This document shows positions 1-11,262 of a DNA stretch of 41,297 nucleotides, piece after piece; the first letter of the stretch is position 1; each line of letters starts with the position of its first letter. The DNA comes from Phoronis australis (Eukaryota; Phoronida; Phoronidae), in NCBI GenBank assembly GCA_002633005.1, contig NMRA01001083.1, positions 1-41,297 of the forward strand. The letters are read 5' to 3'. Under the pieces are notes generated by a model. The model was given only the letters and a program-made list of their open reading frames with translations. It was not told the DNA's origin and did no database searches. The translations under genes and the position numbers were made by a program.

Positions 1-1
1 A

Positions 2-115
2 AAACGTGGTGCCCGTGGCGTCCGCAGAAAACGTACGAACAATAAACACGCACGGCGGGTTGTGACCATAGCTTTAAGCATACACCTGGGTTTTACTCAA
101 GAATTTGGCATATAG
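2..115 (+). other. Open frame at window edge, rich in Arg/Lys; unidentified
   Basis: A reading frame enters from the left edge and stays open for 37 codons to a TAG at 113-115. Its first part is very basic, beginning KRGARGVRRKR, and then turns hydrophobic. Runs of this kind occur in invertebrate retroelement proteins, but there is too little sequence to assign it. It could be chance. The flanking DNA to about 2.26 kb shows nothing coding. Confidence 0.2.
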
Positions 116-2268
116 GTGTGCGGCTCAATCGCGGATATATTTTCATATGTAGGCGCATGGTCCAAATTCCTGAATATATCGTACCCATTAGTACTAAACT
201 TAGTGTGAGTAGAGGTGTCAAGAGCAGGAATGCATTCACAGTTTAAAATAGCATTTTAAGGGAATTATAACGGGTCATCGATATTTTGAAAAATGTAACG
301 TACGCACATTGTATTAAGTTAACGTTATTCTCATTGCTACCTTAAACTTGTCAACAATAACATTATTTATGCACCAAATATGCTAATTGTTTGAGAAGAT
401 TTCATCTGATTTCTCCTTTGTATTCAAGCTTTATCAGTTGTTTTCACGGTGTCAAAATTTTAATGCTTTTGAAAACAGTTTTGAATATTGATTTTTTGCT
501 ACCTAAGACAAGTGCAGGTTTCTGTGTTAATCTAGTCATATACTGCTAGAAAATTAATGTCGCCAAAAACATTGGAAATCTAAAAGTCTAAACACAGCTG
601 ATGAAGATTCTTACATAGTTGAAATCGGAGTCCTCTTCAACACGTGGTGTATTTAGCACATACTGTATCTAGAGGGATGTCAAGTGTACCCATGACAAAT
701 ATAACTATCATTTTAACATGTACTTCAATCTGTGAATGTTGTATACTAAAACAGTTTTGCAATGGTTGACAAAAAATTTGACGAATTCTTCTTGGAAACT
801 AGAGTTCATAAGATTACATTCTTAAATTTTGATTTACGGTAAAAATTCTTCAGTTGGGTAAAAAAATAATTGCAAAAATTGCCATATTTCTATTTCAGAG
901 GCTTACTCATTGTTGCAAATGCTCATTTTTTTACCAAATGTTGTTTGATTTTCCTGAAAAATTATTTTTATTGAAGATTTGAAAAACATAATTTCTTGTG
1001 TCGCCATATGGTGTCCCAAATTGAATAATTTTTGCTCTAAATAATATTGTATTCATCATCAATCACTTTTGTTACCAAGTTTTCATCGTTGACTTTATGC
1101 TGACAGGGTGGTTAATTAAGTTAATTTCTTTGTATCCAAGAAGCTCTAAATATATGCATTCTTGCTAAAGCTTGTATTTTATTTAAAACAGCCATTGTTT
1201 TGAAAGGTGACTGCATTCAGCTTCAATGAACCTTCCTTTAGGGCACTGCAAGTCATACTCATGAATTCAGTGTCCTAGAAACGAGAAAATAGAAGGAAAA
1301 CGACTTTGATTGAAAGTTTCTTAGCTCTACGAACAAGAGCGTATGAATGTACCCTCCCCAGAGTGTGTCAAGTCCACCAACATGCGAGTTTCTTGTACAA
1401 ACATGTGCCATATCCGCGGCTCTCCAATGTGCCGCTGAAAAGTGATGAGACGCAACGTGGTAAATTACTAAGTTGTCACAACCACCACATACGCAGTGCC
1501 TTGGCATTCCTAGTTATACCATAAACCACGGGAAAACGAGCAGCAATACCTGACCCTTTCCACACAATTTATGTAGGATGACTAGCGATGTGATTGGTTG
1601 TCCTGATTTTTGGTAGTATGTAACTCGAGACCGGCTAATTAACATACAAAATAGTGTTTACGGGTGTTTTAATTTGACAGCTGATCGACTGGTGTTTTGG
1701 TGTTTTTGATGCTAAATTGATGATTTTAAGCGCTTTAAATATGTCACACAAGGAACAGCATTAACCTGCTTCATCCAGACATAACATAAGCCATTCATTT
1801 TGAAGAATTTATTGAAAGCATAACTTGTATACAAGAGTATTTGCCATTTTCTGGCCACACCTATTAGGAAATACAAACAGAACACCAGAATTAAATATAA
1901 AAGCATTAGGAAGCGATCCCATATTATGTCATCCAAAATTTGCCACTTTTTACCCCACCCCTGCCATTACCCACCATCACGATATAAACCCCCTGTCTAG
2001 CGCCTCTAAATACGTCATCACAGCCAACGCCCCTGTTTTTTGGAACAACCGACAGTTCGTTGGAGATTCCATCTTTATGATTCTAATGACAAACTAATGT
2101 CCCTTTATTGTCGTAAGTTGCATTTGCTGCTGTTGTATTCAGCAGCGAAGTAAAATACGCCATTTTAACTACTAAACTACGAGTAATGAATACTTTCGTA
2201 CCTAGCTACGTCACCGGAGTGAGAACACTGAGCAGGGAAAACAAATGCTTTAATAAGGGCGTCCCTTT
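116..2268. other. AT-rich intergenic DNA, nothing recognised
   Basis: No exon with credible splice sites, no protein family and no tandem array was seen on either strand. The open frames here are short, overlap antisense frames and have no recognisable composition. Around 1945-2030 the DNA becomes C-rich for about 80 bases without any clear motif. Confidence 0.5.
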
Positions 2269-2501
2269 TATACGCCTACACGTGTATGTGGAGGCATATT
2301 GCCGTCTGTGCGGCGTCCGCTGCTGTATCTTGTAAAAATGCCTTGTAGATTCTTACTAGATGCCTACTGTATGGATTTTATTTTTTATATGTGCCTCTGT
2401 ATCTTTGAGTCCCTAGGTGGATTTTAATGAAATTTGGCAAACAGGTGTCTACTGAGGCGGCGATAACGCCTTCCAATTTTCGGATGGACTTAACACATTT
2501 T

Positions 2502-2515
2502 GTGCCACCTGCTGG
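2502..2515 (-). promoter_or_regulatory. CTCF-like motif inside repeat copy 1
   Basis: Read on the minus strand this is CCAGCAGGTGGCAC, which fits every position of the known CTCF core CCASYAGRKGGCRS. It sits in the conserved block of the hairpin-headed repeat. Binding is inference only. Confidence 0.45.
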
Positions 2516-2906
2516 CCAAATTAACTTTTTGAGTCCTTTTCTGTTATTAGCCTCTCCATACGCTAAAAAATTCAGAGGATCATCATTGGCAGATTTGTAC
2601 CTGATGAGAAAATCGTAACTGATGTTGATTTTCGGACGGTTTTTACTGTTTTGGCGCCACTATTGGCAATTTTGTTGTTTTGTGTCAATAGCTGTACCTC
2701 GTTAAGTCTTTGGAGGATGTTTTTACTCCTATGGAGATGGCACCAAATGACAAGAGTTTCGTACCAATCCGACTACAGCTGTGCCCCTAGTGCATGGCAA
2801 TTTATATGCTTATAGTTGCCTCTGTTATTTGGATTTTCGTGAAATTTGTCAAATAGATTTCCATTAAAGAATGCCTTTTCATTATTGGGCAGAGTTGACA
2901 TGTCAT

Positions 2907-2920
2907 GCGCCACCTACTGG
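2907..2920 (-). promoter_or_regulatory. CTCF-like motif inside repeat copy 1
   Basis: Minus-strand CCAGTAGGTGGCGC, a full fit to the CTCF core consensus. It lies about 405 bp after the previous site, at the equivalent place in the next submodule. Confidence 0.45.
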
Positions 2921-3884
2921 CCATTTTCAATTTTCATTACTTTGGTTTTTTTAAACTTAGCAGTTGTGATCCTGATAAGACCATGGCTGACGCGGATTTC
3001 TAGATAGGTCTCACAACTGTGGCTGCTAGCCCCTTGTGATGATTTTGGAAATTCTTTTGCGGCCACAACTATAGGTCTACTAACTGTGACAGTGACTGCC
3101 CACGACTACCCACTAAAGGCAATTAGAGTTTTTACGTTTACATCTTTGGAGTCCTTTAGTGAATTTTCATGAATTTTGGCAGACGATACTAACCCAATTT
3201 CGAACGGGGTTCGACGTATTCTGCGCCACGTAAAAGTCATTTTATGATACTAAAAACTCCTCTTCAAGCACACCGTTTGCGATGCAGTAGTGGATGCATT
3301 TCAACGCTCTACGTTGCTCTTTTAATATTAAGTTACAACACTATCAACCTGTTACTCTGTTGTCAGTCTCTACTGAATCAGCACTCTGGAGAGCAAAATT
3401 TGAGATTTAACAAGGAAACTTGAGGTATACCGGGTAAGTAAGAAAGAAACGTAAAGTAATTCTGGTATATTTAATGTAATAGCAAAAAAATCCGTCACAA
3501 CACTACATATATGTAAAATAAGCGAACTGCAAAACATTACCATGCCCGTCACTAGATTACCTGATCATGCCCTAATGTGTTTCGTCACTGTGATGATCAT
3601 CAGTGATGGCGTAATATGTGAACACTCCCTTAATGAGCAAAAGGGAACTCTAAATTTACTAGGTGTCGCTATTGTGAAACAATGCACATTCGCATACAAA
3701 TACCTTCACATAGGCAACCTTAAAGCACAAATGCCTCCACACTCATTACCTGGTTTCTGCTCTGTAATCAGATATCAAAAAGTGTAACCTTTATTAGCGT
3801 CACATAATAAATATCAAGTCTCCCATTGCTACCAAAATCTGCCTCTGGTCTCGTACACATGGGTGGCACAGTAATGAAAAAAGT

Positions 3885-4002
3885 GGGAGCTATAGTCCCC
3901 CACCCCCCTATGGTGCACCGCCCATGGTCTATGGGCGTTGCAGCACTGAAAAAAAATTGGGGAGCTATAGCCCACCAGCCCCCTATGGTGCGCCGCCCAT
4001 GT
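3885..4002. repeat. 75-bp direct duplication (about 1.6 copies)
   Basis: GGGAGCTATAG starts at 3885 and again at 3960. In both places it is followed by a C-rich run, CCCCTATGGTGC and CCGCCCATG. The two halves differ at scattered bases, so the duplication is not recent. It is one of the few GC-rich patches in this part of the window. Confidence 0.75.
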
Positions 4003-7000
4003 CACAGAGCCATTAGGCCCATTTTACCCAAGCCCATATGCCACGTGAGCACTCTGGCCTCCTTTGCGATATTCTCAGTTTCGTCTGAAGAACTCTGACA
4101 AGATTGTTTCAACCAGATGCTCAGATGGGATGGGACATCATTAGTACAAATTATGTGTGACCGGCCCTAACAAACAAAACACCGCAATTTTACATATAAA
4201 AAACATTAACAGTATTGGTACTACATTTAATCACATTTGATGATGGCTGCAAAAAGCATTTGGAAAATCATTTGCCTTCAAAATATGATATGGTGTGGTC
4301 GTGTGCAAGGAAAATTCAATACAAAAAGTAATTTCAATTTTATTTATAATTTCGCGTACAAACAAATATCGAAATAAAATGTCCATTGATCTTATTTAGC
4401 TAACGGCATTATATCAACAGGAAAGAAATTGCGATAGAATAAGTTTTTCATACAATGTGACGATGTTGATCAGGTAAACATTTCAAAGTTCTAACATTGG
4501 TTATTTTGAAAAGGTAACGAAGCCGTATTTATCAAAAACAAACTGGCCACAATGAAATGAGACCAAGGTCTACAGCTCCTCTGGGTATATGACCCCACTT
4601 TAGACCTGGGTTAGAAAAGCCTGGGCAATCCACTCGATGAAAAGACCTTTAGATGAGGGTGGAAACAACGTTCGAGTCATAAACTACGAACAAGTTCATA
4701 ATAAGTGAAATTTTTACCTGATTTCGAAACAAATTGTTTGCTGTGAGGTGTAACTCAAAGCTCCAATAAGGCTTACTTCCATCACAAATGAACCTTTGGT
4801 TAAGTCAAGTTGCCATAAAAATTGGTTTCAAATTGACCCTTTTCAAGATAATAGGTGACTTTTGTTAGAGATCAGGCAAAAACAAGAGTGCTCGTGGTGG
4901 TGGCTCGTTCCTTTTCCAAGAATGGTTTCTAAGCAATGCCAGTTCTTTCCAAACACTTCTCAAAAACCACTTCTCAACAAATTGAGACTAATTCTACAGT
5001 GGCAAGTGGCCTAAGTAAATCAGAACTTGGTTTATTTGACAAACCTGTTTTGAAGCAGATCTTTAGATTCATTTCCCATCATGTGACCACCTGGAAAGTG
5101 TGCATCATTCAAAACACTTTATTGTAGTTTGAAAAAAAAAAAATAACAAATTTCAACAAAGGTGTGAGACGGAATGAAGAGCCTCTATTTCCTTTCCACT
5201 TTACAAGGCATATAACACATAGGATTATAACCAGGTTCCAAACATTGTATGTATTTGTCTCAGACATGTGAACTTTAGCAAAAGGCAAAACATGGTGTTT
5301 TGTGAAAGAAATTTCACAGGATTTAGTACCAACAAGAATGACTTTGAACCAGTGGTATATGTTACTAACCCCTAAGGTCATAGATGAATGGAACAATTAT
5401 ATTGGTTACTCCTTTGTAATCAAGACCCCCATGAGCCTGCAGGTGCATAAAGTTGCTACAGGATAAATTACCCACCATGGACTCTGAATAGCCTTGCCCG
5501 GAATGGAAAATGTCTTGTCATTTTAGGTGTTTTCTTTGCTCACTCTCCTCTTGGTCTTACTCCAGATTTGTTTATAATTAAATGCCAAATAAGACTTATA
5601 AAGTGAAACTGGAACTTGTGCATGGGAAAGGAACTCAAGAAACGAATGATTTAGACCTTTAAAAGAGGGTCACAGAAGAAATTGTTGAGGGTCGAGAGCA
5701 TACCGTATGAACTCAGAATGTCCATCCACTATTTAAGTTACTCATCTCCACTTGTATGTCAGTGCACAACTGGTTATTCAGACTGTTTCTCATGTGCAAT
5801 TCTACCATGTAACTATTTTATATTAAATTTCAGTTGAGATTTGAAAGACAAGTGTAGAATACAAAATTACATCCTTTGGTTTGATGGCATGAGGCAAAAT
5901 GACTAAGATGTACATAATATGGGTAGTGTTCTGAATTTTACATGCATATATTAATTGATTGCTACTCATACATCATCAACTTAAAGTACAACCTAAGTCA
6001 TTCTTAAAAATGTAAGTTAAAAAATTTGACATCAAGTTCCTATAGTAGGTCCAAGACCACATTTGGTGTTGACTTTGATGATAATAAGGTATTCCTATTC
6101 TTTGATATGGTAAATACCAAACAGCTACAGTAATTATTGACTAAGCATGGTGCTTCAGGGGTAGACCTATTGCCTATTTCACAAACTGAGAAGATGGCAG
6201 AAGAGTTTGTTTAACTAACTTGATGTGGTTTGCATCACAGTTAGCCAAGTAACATTTCATCAGAGTAGTATAGGTTTATAGTACTAGTGTTCTTTCAGAA
6301 ATTATATATTTTTTGTTTTTATTCTGTTACATGACAGTGTTGTTGAAGAAAGAAAATTTAGTTATTGTATAGTCCTACTGGTACAGTACTTAACTAACTC
6401 TTCTGTATTGTGAGTTAATTTTGTGGTAGAACTTAGTTTTCTGTGGTATACTGAATTTATAGCATATTAATACTGTCAACAACTATGACTGAAGTGGAAG
6501 CAATTACGGCACCTGACTATCGGGAAAGGAAACCCGTTCCTGCAAAGAAATGCCTTTCCAACAGGGTGTATGAAGTTCAACGTGCAGGTGGCCATTCCTT
6601 CATATACAACTGACACTTTCTGTGCAAGGTCCAGACCCACTGAAGATATCTCCAAAGACACAGTGGCACCATATTTGCCACTGAGTACTCACCAGCCACA
6701 ACCCCTCCAAACCAGTAAAACCGACAGAGTCTATCCTGTAGCTAAGCTTTTCTCTCTCCTGTAAGTAGATGTGGCGTTATTGTCACTCTCCTGTATTCAT
6801 ACTTCGGTTGGAGACCAGAGGGCTCGTCTTCAACAGTAAAGGTGGTTACACTTATGAAACTACACTGACAGTCTGCCCACCCACCCAAGAAGAGGTTGGC
6901 TGCTTTGCTGAAAGATGGCGGTGCATGAGTTTGACTTAATTCCGTTCAAAATTGAGCTGTGCAAAATTGAGGCAACGACCTCAACTACCAGACCAGTTGT

Positions 7001-7394
7001 AGCATTACCTAAGGCCACATGCACAAGATATATGGCTTTTGTTTTTATCAGCTGAAAGAAATCAAGCATGGTGACTGATGTTTAAACAAGGAACTGGATG
7101 CGTTATTTGATGTCAAGGGAGCATTGATGACCCATATCACCTGCATCTATGTGCGGTGGTGTCCTGCAAAATGCAATTGTTGAACTTGTTAACCAAGCGT
7201 GGTGTGTCAGATGTTGAATTGGCAACGGTTTTAAAAACTAGCACGATTCTGGAGGAGTTAGTGTGAAAACTGGAACTTGAGAGTGTTTACTTGGTTTCTT
7301 ACAATTATTACTCTGTGTGTGTTTGCTCAGTTTTGCTGTTCTTTCAGGTTGTTTCAGGTGAGTTCACATCCCTGAAGTTCAAGGCACTGAAGCT
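4003..7394. other. AT-rich intergenic DNA, nothing recognised
   Basis: I looked for exons, inverted repeats and known protein motifs on both strands and found none that hold up. Several open frames of 60-95 codons exist but lack domain signatures and conserved splice signals. Confidence 0.45.
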
Positions 7395-7625
7395 ACAGAC
7401 TTCCGCAGACTGCTGGGAAGTATGCTCCCATAGACTGACATAACTTCCTGTCTGGGAGATAACGCACCCTCAGACTGCGATAACTGGGATATAGGCACTC
7501 AAGGACTGTCATAACTGTCAGGGAAATTGACAACCAGATCACTTAAGGGTGATTGTATATTGCATCTGATTTGGGCGAAGCAAGAGTCCTGGTACCAACA
7601 ACTGTGTACACTGTCTTATGCTTCG

Positions 7626-7945
7626 TTTGGCTGATGATGTGGGATCTTGGCCCCCACACCAAAACTAACCTACAAAGCAAGAGTCAAGGGATCTGTAACA
7701 AGGTACACTTGTGCTTCTTTTGGCCAATGACGTGGGATCTTGGCCCCCACACAATTTTGGCTGACGATGTTGGATCTTGGCCCCACACCATTTTGGCCGA
7801 CAATATGGGATATTGGCTCCCACATCAGAACTATTACCAGAAACCTAACCAGAAACCTATCCAGTGACATACTGTTGACGCTACGAGCAGGAGTTGGGCA
7901 CTTGCAAGAGTTTGGCTAACGACACGAGATCTTGGCCCCCGCACC
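7626..7945 (+). repeat. Degenerate 36-38-bp tandem/dispersed array with hairpin core
   Basis: Five copies of a unit of the form TTTTGGCTGACGATGTGGGA-TCTTGGCCCCCACACCA lie at about 7626-7660, 7718-7753, 7755-7790, 7791-7828 and 7908-7945. The middle three are nearly adjacent. Each unit holds short inverted arms, GTGGG and CCCAC, around ATCTTGGC, so each could fold into a small hairpin. Just upstream (7400-7520) a looser repetition of AGACTGNNATAACT is visible. No coding function is seen. Confidence 0.7.
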
Positions 7946-8800
7946 AATATTAATACCAGTTTATCTGACGCTCGAATAACTGTATAGTCTATGAGCACAT
8001 TCCACTACGAACTGAAATTTACGAGCAAGTTACGTAGTCTAATTACAATAGTAATCCCCAGGCGACACTGCCATTTTCTGTAACATTGCTTTATAACCAT
8101 AAATCCAGTTCACAGAGTCTTGTTCCTTCTCCTGTTAACAGAAGTACTACAATATCATTCTGTAGCTCAAGTAGTGAATTGCAGGTAACCCACGGGTTCA
8201 AAAAAACTGACGCGTTGACCACAGTGGACAAATATACAGTAACACTTAACAGCTTTATAAGGTAAAGTATTCATTCAACTACAGTGCTATTGAAAACCTC
8301 ATAAATTGACTGTGATAGTAAAAGCTTAGTCACACCTTCCCCAGCCTTACAGACAACACAATTATTCAACAGTTGTGTTATTGAAAGCCTATTATTCTTT
8401 GCAGTGAAAATAATAATATTTTACCAGATTTATTACTAGTGAGAAAACTCGAACAATCCTAGAAAATGCCAAGAAGGCTAAGAGGGAAAGCAATGTGCGC
8501 GTTCACCTGCTGACGAAATTCAAAACGACACCTTGTGCGAAAATGGCAATGGAAGTAGCAATGCTGTTGGTTCAATTAATAGTATTTGTGCCTCTTACAA
8601 TCAAAGTCACGGTAAATACTCAATAACATCGACAGGTTGTCAGTGTACGTGTTTTTGGTGTTTCTTGCACAACTCGGCCAGTGTAATGAGAGGAATACAC
8701 TTCATGCAAGTGACCTAAAAAAGTACTAGATGCACGTGACAACTTGTATTACACGATAAAACATGGTTTGATTACTTGCCATGCCTTTGTGAACCCCAAC
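7946..8800. other. Non-coding flank upstream of LTR element
   Basis: Nothing recognisable was found. I saw no second copy of the short LTR that begins at 8801. Confidence 0.4.
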
Positions 8801-8927
8801 TGTAATGTAAGCATTATATCAATCTCTTAGAACGACGGGGTTCGTCCAGTTTTAAGAATTAGAATAAAGACTCGTGTTTGAAATGTTCTTCTGACTTTCG
8901 TTCATTTCTATGTTCTGTATTACAACA
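8801..8927 (+). mobile_element. Short 5' LTR of a Ty3/gypsy (Mag-clade) element
   Basis: The segment begins TGTAATG and ends ATTACAACA, so the ends are inverted as in LTRs (TGTAAT/ATTACA). It contains a polyadenylation-type AATAAA at about 8863. It is followed directly by a primer binding site and then by a gag frame. At about 127 bp it is short, but Mag-clade elements are known for short LTRs. The left boundary is an inference because no matching 3' LTR is present in the window. Confidence 0.6.
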
Positions 8928-8942
8928 TGGTGTCAGGAGTGG
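8928..8942 (+). other. Primer binding site for tRNA-Leu
   Basis: TGGTGTCAGGAGTGG starts immediately after the LTR terminal CA. It is complementary to a typical eukaryotic tRNA-Leu 3' end (CCACTCCTGACACCA). tRNA-Leu priming is usual for Mag-type gypsy elements such as those of molluscs. This site fixes the LTR/internal border. Confidence 0.75.
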
Positions 8943-9018
8943 TCACGTTTGACGAACAGTGACTTGTTTATTGATATTCTACGACGAAGTTTGCTAAAAT
9001 AGATAAATAACTGCCAAA

Positions 9019-9591
9019 ATGAACATTCCAAATGTGCAGACCCCGGAGCCCCTAGCGGCGGATGTGACAAACAGTAACCTATCGGCGAATTGGGTGCAAT
9101 GGAAACAGAAGTTTTCCATTTATTTAAAGGTGATCAGGTAAGGAGGCACTTCAGGTGAACAAAAAGTGGAACTTTTGCTGAACCACATTGGGGATTCAGC
9201 TGTTGATGTGTATGAGAACTTTATGTTCTCGGTCGGAAGTACTGACGCAGACAGTAATGAAACCAAACCGGAATCTCCAGATGACTATGAACTGGTGCTT
9301 AAAAAATTTGATGGACATTTTTGTCAACGCGACCCACAGCTCATGTTACGGGAACATTTTTGGCTCAAACTAAAACGTGAGCTAGGTCAGTCTATGGACA
9401 CTTGGGTCAATACAGTGAAAAAACACGAGGCCGAGTGTAAGTTTCCGCCGTCATTTTTGCAGGAGGCAATTCGTGATAAACTGACATTTTGTAGTGACGA
9501 TCATAGTAAACTCAAGTTATATGATGTGGGTGCGACACTCACAACTGATAAGGCTGTTGACATATTGTCCTTGCGTGAGGCTACGCGTTAA
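9019..9591 (+). pseudogene. gag: Broken Gag of Mag-clade Ty3/gypsy retrotransposon
   Basis: The frame starts at the ATG at 9019, 77 bases after the primer site. It is interrupted by an in-frame TAA at 9139-9141 and then runs open to 9591. The N-terminal part has the NWVQWKQKFSIYL pattern seen at the start of Mag-clade Gag. The central part has the conserved LLNHIGDSAVDVY, LKKFDGHF, LREHFWLKLKRE and AIRDKL blocks, in the family order. Gag normally packages the element RNA. The nucleocapsid CCHC knuckle, protease, reverse transcriptase and integrase are all missing, because unrelated coding remains begin within 20 bases of the stop. This is a dead 5' fragment, not a functional gene. Confidence 0.8.
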
Positions 9592-9608
9592 GAACTAGAC
9601 TACCACAT

Positions 9609-10155
9609 GTGTTTCATATCAATACGAATACTTACAGATTGAACAAACTATCAGGTGTCTATGGGCCATTGAAGTACAGTGATGACTTGACAAGTGAACA
9701 ATTACCAGATGTTGCTACAGCCCTGCAGTGCCTGCTGCTTGATACTAAACAGGTATTACTTATGACTGGTGGCTATTGTATTGCTGTTTCGAAACGGGAG
9801 CAGAATATTTGGTTTCCTTGATTTGCACTCTTGAACAAGAGATGGTTTAGCAAATGCAAATGGTACAGCTGTATTTGTTTTGCTACCCACATTGGACTGT
9901 TTGATAACTAGATTGCATTTGCTTTGTGCCAGTTTACACTTAACTCCGTCAACACAGTATGAAATGATGCCTTTAGAAATTACCAAGTTTTCTTATCAGA
10001 GTTCACAAATTGCTGTGCCAGAAATTCTCTCATCCGTTATGCCTAAAATGATGCAATGCATAACTTATGGGCTTAAAGAGAAAAACAATCTACCGAGCGT
10101 TTTGCTAACCGGCATGGCCAGGCATGCAACAAAGACGTGCTCTACGTTTACCTAA
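9609..10155 (+). pseudogene. Decayed C76-like (herpes-tegument-type) papain-fold protease fragment
   Basis: Two frames carry one protein-like stretch. The first (9609-9821) ends MTGGYCIAVSKREQNIWF. After a frame shift near 9820 the second continues LDLHS, an in-frame stop, then RDGLANANGTAVFVLL and PSTQYEMMPLEI (to 10155). The order G-G-Y-C-x-A, then (F/L)D-x-H-S-R-D-x-G-x-N-G-T-A-V, matches the ubiquitin-peptidase-like C76 fold. In animal genomes that fold occurs in proteins carried by large transposons, often beside helicase domains. The GGYCIA and DLHS blocks would carry the conserved core; the catalytic Cys is not placed. The stop and shift make it a relic. The family call rests on remembered motifs, so it is moderate. 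Confidence 0.5.
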
Positions 10156-11244
10156 TACCTAAAATGTGAGCTGAAAAATATTTATCATCTCTGATAAAGC
10201 TATTTAGAAACAAAGCAACTGAAATGATGTTGAAAGTAATGTTGCTGGTCAACTCTGCACGACTACAAATGTATGTTTTTAACATAAGATGCTGAAATAA
10301 AACCACAGCATAACTGTTGGTAAAGCACAAACTCATACGACAGTCTAAGAATAAGTCTGATGAAAGTATCTACTGTCGTATTGTAGAAACATCCAAGGAG
10401 ACCAACTATAATCTACGAATAGCATATTTAATGTCACACAGTAGGGAGATTATATATGAATATTGTAATGCGACATAGTGATATCATGTTGGAACTGACC
10501 TCCACAAAAACTAAACTACATGTTCAGTACGTGATAAAATGCTTGCCAGGAACGATTTGTGGTGTACACAAAGCTAAATTACAAAACACAAACCTGAAAT
10601 ATGTTTTGACTCCACTTTCATTTGTTGGAAGAAACTTAAAGAGCAGAGCACATAGATCAAAATCAGCGTCAACACTGATTTCGCACCATGACTGCCTTTC
10701 AGGTAGTCTTTTTTGTAAAAATGAATAGATTCTTTTCACTATTTTGGGACGAAGTAAACAACCTTTCAGTACTAGTACATCATAACACAAAATTTTGTGC
10801 AAAAGCCGAAATCATGCTGTGTTTCTAGAATAAATCTGAATTATACATAAACATGATAAGGGGCTTCTTTGAAATGTATCACTTTTCGTAAATAGCAAAG
10901 CCATTGCAAAATGATAAAAACACCACTTTTGTCACGTAATCTAATGAATTAGTCTAGTGATGCAATCTACAATAAGAATTATTTGTGTTACGGGACAATT
11001 CCACTTAAGTTACAGAAGATACTCAACATGAATTTATGGCACGTCTTCGCTTGTTTCAAATACCACAAAACTTAATTCCAAAATATTATTCGCACAAAAT
11101 ATGATTAAAGGAAAATCATCCTGAAATTAAAGAAAAATGTCATAGCAATTTCTAAATTATTCTTTTAAACCTGAGGCCCCTAAATGAAACTGATTCTTAA
11201 TCACTACCTCTCATTGGTCCTTAAAAGTACAAAAAAGTGTAAAA
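10156..11244. other. Non-coding or unrecognisable stretch between two relic genes
   Basis: A 90-codon frame on the plus strand (10456-10728) and one on the minus strand (10524-10802) overlap. Neither shows a known motif or splice context. They may be decayed parts of the same transposon that left the protease-like and OB-fold relics on either side, but nothing in the sequence proves it. Confidence 0.35.
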
Positions 11245-11262
11245 AGGGAAGTTGCAATTGCG

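Larger units (their letters stand above)
2269..3250 (+). repeat. Hairpin-headed interspersed repeat, copy 1
   Basis: The copy starts with an imperfect palindrome (2269-2297) followed by GCATATTGCCGTCTG. It then has GTCCGCTGCTGTATCTTG and repeated submodules containing GAAATTTGGCA-like and GCCACCTNCTGGCC-like blocks. The same order, reverse-complemented, is seen at about 30.3-33.09 kb, so this is one repeat family in opposite orientations. The submodule carrying the GCCACCT block recurs at 2502 and 2907, giving a period near 405 bp. No protein is evident. The right end is approximate because the copy decays gradually. Confidence 0.7.

Noticed and set aside
5109-5396. 95-codon minus-strand frame
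   Set aside because: No domain, no splice context, AT-rich composition; looks like a chance frame.
8180-8195. GGTTCAA-like string suggesting a tRNA or SINE B box
   Set aside because: No A box, acceptor stem or cloverleaf around it.
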